Origin: Gammaproteobacteria bacterium
GTDB taxonomy: Bacteria; Pseudomonadota; Gammaproteobacteria; GRL18
Length of the DNA: 8,188 nt
Assembly (NCBI GenBank): GCA_030632625.1
Contig: DAOVUK010000117.1
Span: 1-8,188, forward strand
Direction: 5' to 3'
This document shows positions 6,769-8,188 of the stretch, one piece after another; position 1 is the stretch's first letter; every line of letters starts with the position of its first letter. A program made the position numbers and the translations under genes. The notes beneath the pieces were generated by a model. The model had not been told where the DNA came from. It saw only the letters and a list, made by a program, of their open reading frames with translations, and did not search any database.

Positions 6769-8188
6769 TTAACTATTAGAAAAAAGTGATTCTAAATCTT
6801 TACTTAATTGTTCGTTTTCTTGTTGATAAGAAAAGTGTCCAATATTTTTTATTTGGTCAATAATGCCAATATTTTTGGTCTCATGTTTTATTGTTTGAGT
6901 GGTTTCAGCTTCTGTAAGAGAAGATTCATCCACAGCAGATTCTTTTATAACATCAAAATCCAGGAGCATCACATTAGAACGATTAAATTCAACATCAGTT
7001 GCTTCTTCTTTATCTCTTTCTTCTTCCTCTACACCAAAATGAACTTCAAAAACAGTAGAAACTCGATTATTTTTACTGTCTTCAACAATCACTTTAATGA
7101 GCAGCTTATCAACACCAGTTTTATTTGCTGCGTCTGCATCAAAGGTAAATGCTTTTGATGTCGCATCAAAGAGAATAAAATCAGGCAGAGTTGAACCATC
7201 AGCCATAGTCGCTGAATAAATCAATGGTTCATTGACATCCAGGTGAACAAAAGCATTTTTGGGTATCGCATATTCAAAGACCCCATCCAAAATAAAGTGA
7301 TTTATTAAATTACCGGTCATGGTAATGGGATTAGCATTAGAAGAATAATTAACAAGAACATCTGAATCATTGTTACGTACATTTTTTTCAGAAGAAGATT
7401 CAGTTTGTTTTATATTTGCATCACTTGACGTAATCACTGGCGACATCAAAGTGTTTGTATTTTGGTTTGATTCTTTAAATGAAACATTTAAAGAATTTGA
7501 TACCTTGTTGCCCAGCTGATCACTGGCAACTACTTTAACGAGAACACTCTGAGCACCCGCTAAAAGAGCCTCTTCACTATGAAAGCTGAAGGTACCTGAT
7601 TTACCATCAAAATCGATATAGTCCGGTAAAGGTAAACCATCCACTAATGTCGCTTTATAACTAAGCTCTTGTGATGGATCATCATGTCTGAATTCACCAT
7701 CACCGACTGAATATTTTAAAATTCCTTCATAAACAGTTTGATCTTCAAGTTGTCCCGTTAAATTAACCTGATTCATCTTAGGTTCACTGATGAAGTGTAA
7801 ATTTTCGAAGGCACTATCAATCACTTCATAGAGATCATCATTAACAACAGGTGTCGTATCAGGTATTTCCAGGATAATGACTGGAGGAAGTGGATCACTT
7901 GGCACATCAAGAATGGGTGGCTCTGGTTCAAAAACAACATCTTGATTAACAACGACTGATTCCGTTAAGTCATCGCCTGATGTGGTTGGGTCGGGTTCTG
8001 TTGCTGATGCAGAAGTCGTTATATTGCTTATTGTCTTACCACCTTGCCCTATATCAACCGTTCCTGTTAGCGTTAAGGTGACACTATTCGTATTATTTAA
8101 GCTACCGATAGTCCATATGCCAGTGCTTGTGTCATACGAACCTTGACTCTCTGAATGACCTGTTAATGTTAAACCCGATGGCAGTTTA
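6769..8188 (-). CDS. C-terminal part of a large secreted/surface protein with DUF11-like and cadherin-like repeats (5' end outside window)
   Basis: The frame is open from the window edge to the TAA at 6769-6771, giving 472 visible C-terminal residues of a longer protein. The GTG at 7905 is internal, because the frame runs on upstream with coherent domain sequence. Visible residues 1 to about 76 look like a DUF11-type beta-sandwich: LPSGLTLTG, GSYDTSTGIWTIGSL, SVTLTLTGTV, then ATEPDPTTSGDD. A Pro/Glu-rich linker (about 85-110) leads to two related cadherin/dystroglycan-like repeats (about 139-238 and 287-386), joined by a Ser/Asn-rich linker. A strongly acidic segment (VEEEERDKEE) and a roughly 80-residue tail end the protein. 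No RTX nonapeptides, LPXTG, PEP-CTERM or membrane anchor is visible. Such domains are typical of giant adhesin-like extracellular proteins. The export cassette directly downstream makes it the likely cargo (inference). The overall length is unknown. Confidence 0.88.
   Translation of the reverse strand, partial: KLPSGLTLTGHSESQGSYDTSTGIWTIGSLNNTNSVTLTLTGTVDIGQGGKTISNITTSASATEPDPTTSGDDLTESVVVNQDVVFEPEPPILDVPSDPLPPVIILEIPDTTPVVNDDLYEVIDSAFENLHFISEPKMNQVNLTGQLEDQTVYEGILKYSVGDGEFRHDDPSQELSYKATLVDGLPLPDYIDFDGKSGTFSFHSEEALLAGAQSVLVKVVASDQLGNKVSNSLNVSFKESNQNTNTLMSPVITSSDANIKQTESSSEKNVRNNDSDVLVNYSSNANPITMTGNLINHFILDGVFEYAIPKNAFVHLDVNEPLIYSATMADGSTLPDFILFDATSKAFTFDADAANKTGVDKLLIKVIVEDSKNNRVSTVFEVHFGVEEEERDKEEATDVEFNRSNVMLLDFDVIKESAVDESSLTEAETTQTIKHETKNIGIIDQIKNIGHFSYQQENEQLSKDLESLFSNS
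7033..7329 (-). repeat. Cadherin/dystroglycan-like protein repeat, copy 2
   Basis: Encodes about 99 residues. Aligned with copy 1 it shares the order TG-L...G-(I/V)-(F/L)-(E/K)-Y, (L)-(S/I)-Y-(K/S)-AT-(L/M)-(V/A)-DG, LPD-(Y/F)-I-x-FD, (T/A)-F-(S/T)-F, and a final LxKVxxxDxxxNxVS. The similarity is at protein level only; DNA identity is low, so the duplication is old. Confidence 0.75.
7474..7773 (-). repeat. Cadherin/dystroglycan-like protein repeat, copy 1
   Basis: Encodes about 100 residues, including LSYKATLVDGLPLPDYIDFD and SGTFSF followed by VLVKVVASDQLGNKVS. This is the pattern of dystroglycan-type cadherin-like (CADG/He_PIG) domains of large bacterial surface proteins. See copy 2 at 7033-7329 for the shared positions. 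Confidence 0.75.
7960..8188 (-). other. DUF11-like domain at the window edge of the large protein
   Basis: Visible residues 1 to about 76 follow the DUF11 order: LPSGL, a G-x-Y-D-x-x-T-G-x-W-x-x-G core, a run of alternating Thr/Leu, and a closing EPDPTTSGDD segment that resembles the D/P-rich end between tandem copies. Only the later part of the domain is inside the window. More copies upstream are likely but not seen. Confidence 0.65.

Noticed and set aside
6808..7158. Plus-strand open frame of 116 codons opposite the giant-protein gene
   Set aside because: It lies fully antisense to a well-supported coding region and its product is a low-complexity Phe/Ile/Asn-rich sequence typical of the reverse strand of AT-rich genes.
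6769..7905. A separate 378-residue gene starting at the GTG at 7905
   Set aside because: The same frame stays open for 94 more codons to the window edge and encodes coherent DUF11-like sequence, so 7905 is an internal valine codon of a larger gene.
6769..8188. RTX-type calcium-binding toxin or adhesin
   Set aside because: No GGxGxDxxx nonapeptide is present in the visible 472 residues. Upstream copies cannot be excluded.

Overview
The window reads as a Gram-negative chromosome fragment, most likely from a gammaproteobacterium. The reasons are two lipoproteins with clear lipoboxes, a TolC-type outer-membrane factor, inner-membrane-anchored HlyD-type adaptors, and a periplasmic-type gamma-glutamyltranspeptidase. 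Genus cannot be fixed from sequence alone. Coding density is high and no RNA gene, insertion sequence, CRISPR array or phage gene is visible. The right-hand block (778 onward) is generally more AT-rich than the left 0.7 kb.

Left block (1-716, plus strand): the C-terminal end of a gamma-glutamyltranspeptidase gene, cut by the window edge. A small lipoprotein gene with an NTF2-like look follows 11 bp later, with its ribosome binding site overlapping the upstream stop codon. A 61-bp convergent spacer (717-777) separates this block from the rest.

Right block (778-8188, all minus strand, read from high to low coordinates): (i) the C-terminal 472 residues of a large, probably secreted surface protein, with a DUF11-like beta-sandwich, two cadherin/dystroglycan-like repeats and an acidic tail; (ii) a TolC-family outer-membrane lipoprotein; (iii) a short periplasmic RND-type membrane-fusion protein; (iv) a GAF-like domain joined through one membrane span to a HlyD-type periplasmic adaptor; (v) a PqqD-like domain joined to a site-2-protease (M50) membrane domain and a HlyD-type lipoyl/hairpin domain. 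Genes ii-v are packed with 4-bp and 8-bp overlaps and a 7-bp gap, so they almost certainly form one translationally coupled unit. Gene i lies 53 bp upstream of ii on the same strand.

Working model (inference): genes ii-v form an envelope-spanning export or processing machine for the giant protein i. It resembles a type I secretion system with outer-membrane channel and adaptors, but no ABC transporter or RND pump is encoded in the visible part. An intramembrane-protease-like membrane protein with an intact HExxH and NPxxxxDG active site occupies the place where a pump would be expected. The cassette ends at 778, where a convergent gene lies, so any dedicated energising component would have to lie upstream of the giant gene or elsewhere in the genome. 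This is the most interesting part of the window.
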